Of a stretch of 15,162 bases of DNA, positions 14,318 to 15,162 are shown in pieces. Source of the DNA: Armatimonadota bacterium (lineage in GTDB: Bacteria > Armatimonadota > Fimbriimonadia > Fimbriimonadales > Fimbriimonadaceae); NCBI GenBank assembly GCA_023392285.1, contig JAEVZK010000128.1:1-15162 (forward strand). The letters run 5' to 3'. Position numbers and translations under genes: made by a program. Each line of letters begins with the position of its first letter. The first letter of the stretch is position 1. The notes under the pieces are model-generated. The model was not told where the DNA came from and made no database searches. It saw only the letters and a program-made list of their open reading frames with translations.

Positions 14318-14836
14318 ATGAAACATTTTGGCCCTATTCTAATCGCCGCAGGGATTGCGGCGACCGTACTTCCCTCCCTCGCCGCTCTTCAGAGTCCTGC
14401 CGATAAGTCGGAAAATCTTAGCCGCCTTAAGCAATTGGCGACGGGGATGTCGATGTACTCCATGGACTGGGACGACCAGTTCCCTGCCGTTCAGGACACC
14501 CCAAGTGCGTTCGCCGTCGAGTTTCCCTATGTCAAGGACATGAAGGTCTTTAAGAGCCTCACCCCCGGCTCGCGCTTCCTCTTTAGTATGGCGATTGCGG
14601 GAGTTAATGTTGAAGACATCGGCAATCCCAGCGCGACAATCATGTTTTATGACGAGAAGCCTTGCAGCGATGGGAGACGCGCCGTCGCATTCGCGGATGG
14701 CCACGCCAAATATGCTGCGCCCGACGAGTGGGCAAAGGTGTCACTCTCACTGAAAAAGAAATTTAAGAAGAGCGGAAAGCCACTGCCTAACAATCTCTGG
14801 AAGCAAATGTGGCCCCACACGCCGCCGCCGAAGTAG
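14318..14836 (+). CDS. Secreted protein with a pseudopilin-like head (DG motif)
   Basis: The 172-aa protein has an N-terminal Sec-like signal (MKHFGPILIAAGIAATVLPS, cleavage near SLA-AL) instead of a prepilin leader. After it comes ENLSRLKQLATGMSMYSMDWDDQFP, the segment that follows the pilin helix in Armatimonadota pseudopilins ('SNLKQ...Y..DYDE.FP'). A conserved-looking RRAVAFADGHAKY motif follows, corresponding to the C-terminal DG signature. The lysine-rich end (SLKKKFKKSGK) is unusual. It lacks the mature F1/E5 assembly helix, so it is likely a soluble or anchored relative rather than a pilus subunit. It starts 3 nt after the DUF2993-like stop without a strong ribosome-binding site, which fits translational coupling. 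Confidence 0.7.
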   Translation: MKHFGPILIAAGIAATVLPSLAALQSPADKSENLSRLKQLATGMSMYSMDWDDQFPAVQDTPSAFAVEFPYVKDMKVFKSLTPGSRFLFSMAIAGVNVEDIGNPSATIMFYDEKPCSDGRRAVAFADGHAKYAAPDEWAKVSLSLKKKFKKSGKPLPNNLWKQMWPHTPPPK

Positions 14837-15105
14837 GATGGTCGAATAGTCTCTCATCCCTCGGGGGCGAACGTCCGCATGATCTTTACACGCGCCGATC
14901 AGGCGGCGCGTAATCCCTGCGGCGCTGCGGCCGGGCCGTAGATCGCGGCCGGCTTCGAAGGAGTCTAGGAAAGCGGAACCCAGATTCCGGCAACTTTGAC
15001 GTTTCCATCCGTTTCAGCAGCTACGACGAGTTCCGAAGGAATATGGGAAGCGTGCCTAATCCGAGAGCTCGGCCGGGGTGAAATTCGCGCCGAGAGGATC
15101 GTTTC
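14837..15105. other. Intergenic region, GC-rich, no confident gene
   Basis: This 269-base stretch contains the hairpin at 14890-14911, a cluster of CGGCCG-type words at about 14925-14955, and an open minus-strand frame at 14966-15111 that looks protein-like but has no start codon. Nothing else is supported. Confidence 0.6.
14890..14911 (+). terminator. GC-rich hairpin downstream of the pseudopilin-head gene
   Basis: ACGCGCCG and CGGCGCGT form a perfect 8-bp stem around the 6-nt loop ATCAGG, 53 nt after the last stop. No T tract follows, so it may slow or end transcription only weakly, or protect the mRNA 3' end. Confidence 0.4.
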
Positions 15106-15111
15106 ATGGAT
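14966..15111 (-). pseudogene. Possible gene remnant (C-terminal-like frame)
   Basis: The minus strand is open for about 48 codons and ends at a TAG (14968-14966). It reads RIRHASHIPSELVVAAETDG and then NVKVAGIWVPLS. This has a protein-like composition and faintly recalls the start of PilZ domains (R-x3-R...LxV...G...LS). There is no ATG, GTG or TTG in frame and a stop lies just upstream, so it is at most a fragment. Confidence 0.2.
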
Positions 15112-15162
15112 CTAGAAAGCATCGGAATGGCTCTAAAATGTTCTGGAATGGCTCTAAAACGT
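15106..15162 (+). CDS. Start of a repeat-containing gene (partial, runs off the window)
   Basis: An ATG at 15106 with GAGAGG 8 nt upstream opens a frame that stays open for the 19 codons left. Its product is built of seven-residue units: MDLESIG, MALKCSG, MALKR. The underlying 15-bp direct repeat GGAATGGCTCTAAAA occurs at 15124-15138 and 15145-15159, a 21-bp period that keeps the frame. A seven-residue period could form a coiled coil or a translated tandem repeat. Function is unknown, and too little is visible for a firm call. Confidence 0.35.
   Translation, partial: MDLESIGMALKCSGMALKR

Noticed and set aside
15124..15159. CRISPR-like repeats
   Set aside because: There are only two 15-bp repeats separated by 6 bases, and they keep a reading frame; CRISPR repeats and spacers are longer and no cas gene is present.

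Overview
The window looks like a bacterial chromosome segment, and the best guess is Armatimonadota (Fimbriimonadia-like), held at moderate-to-low confidence. The clues are a Gram-negative-style set of lipoproteins, a flagellar fliH-fliI-fliJ-motE/ylxF order, and two proteins of the pseudopilin/'DG' head type (one with a class III prepilin leader, one with only a Sec-like signal), a family that is very abundant in Armatimonadota and Planctomycetota. No database search was possible.

Region 1 (1-2865, + strand) is the end of a flagellar operon: the C-terminus of FliH, then FliI, FliJ, a lytic transglycosylase and a YlxF/MotE-like protein. The genes overlap or nearly touch, which implies translational coupling. 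Region 2 (2982-4650, +) holds pyrF and mutY, two overlapping housekeeping genes.

Region 3 (4659-10371, - strand) is an accessory region hung on a tRNA-Leu(TAG) gene (10287-10371). A 72-nt 3' portion of that tRNA is repeated 4104 bp away (6183-6254; 71 of 72 identical), and the lipoprotein gene beyond it also exists twice: an intact copy (4659-5552) and a decayed copy next to the real tRNA (9606-10181). Between the two tRNA copies sits a tightly coupled four-gene operon. It encodes a VKOR-like membrane protein fused to a thioredoxin-like CPPC domain, an exported protein with 10 cysteines, an unknown membrane protein and a pseudopilin; a frameshifted small lipoprotein gene follows. Beyond the tRNA fragment lies a second group: a 43-aa signal-bearing peptide, an exported protein with 9 cysteines and the lipoprotein. 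The layout (intact tRNA at one end, 3' tRNA copy at the other) is that of an integrative island, but no integrase is present.

Region 4 (10399-14836) returns to ordinary genes: hslV (-), divergent from a PhoR/WalK-type histidine kinase (+), a secreted GHL10-type glycoside hydrolase-like protein (-), a DUF2993/LmeA-like protein (+) and a secreted pseudopilin-head-like protein (+). The last 326 bases hold a GC-rich hairpin, a possible degraded reading frame, and the start of a gene with a 21-bp (7-codon) repeat that runs off the window.

The most interesting hypothesis is that the island encodes a dedicated oxidative-folding unit (VKOR-like plus thioredoxin-like) for small exported cysteine-rich proteins, possibly displayed or secreted with a pseudopilin.
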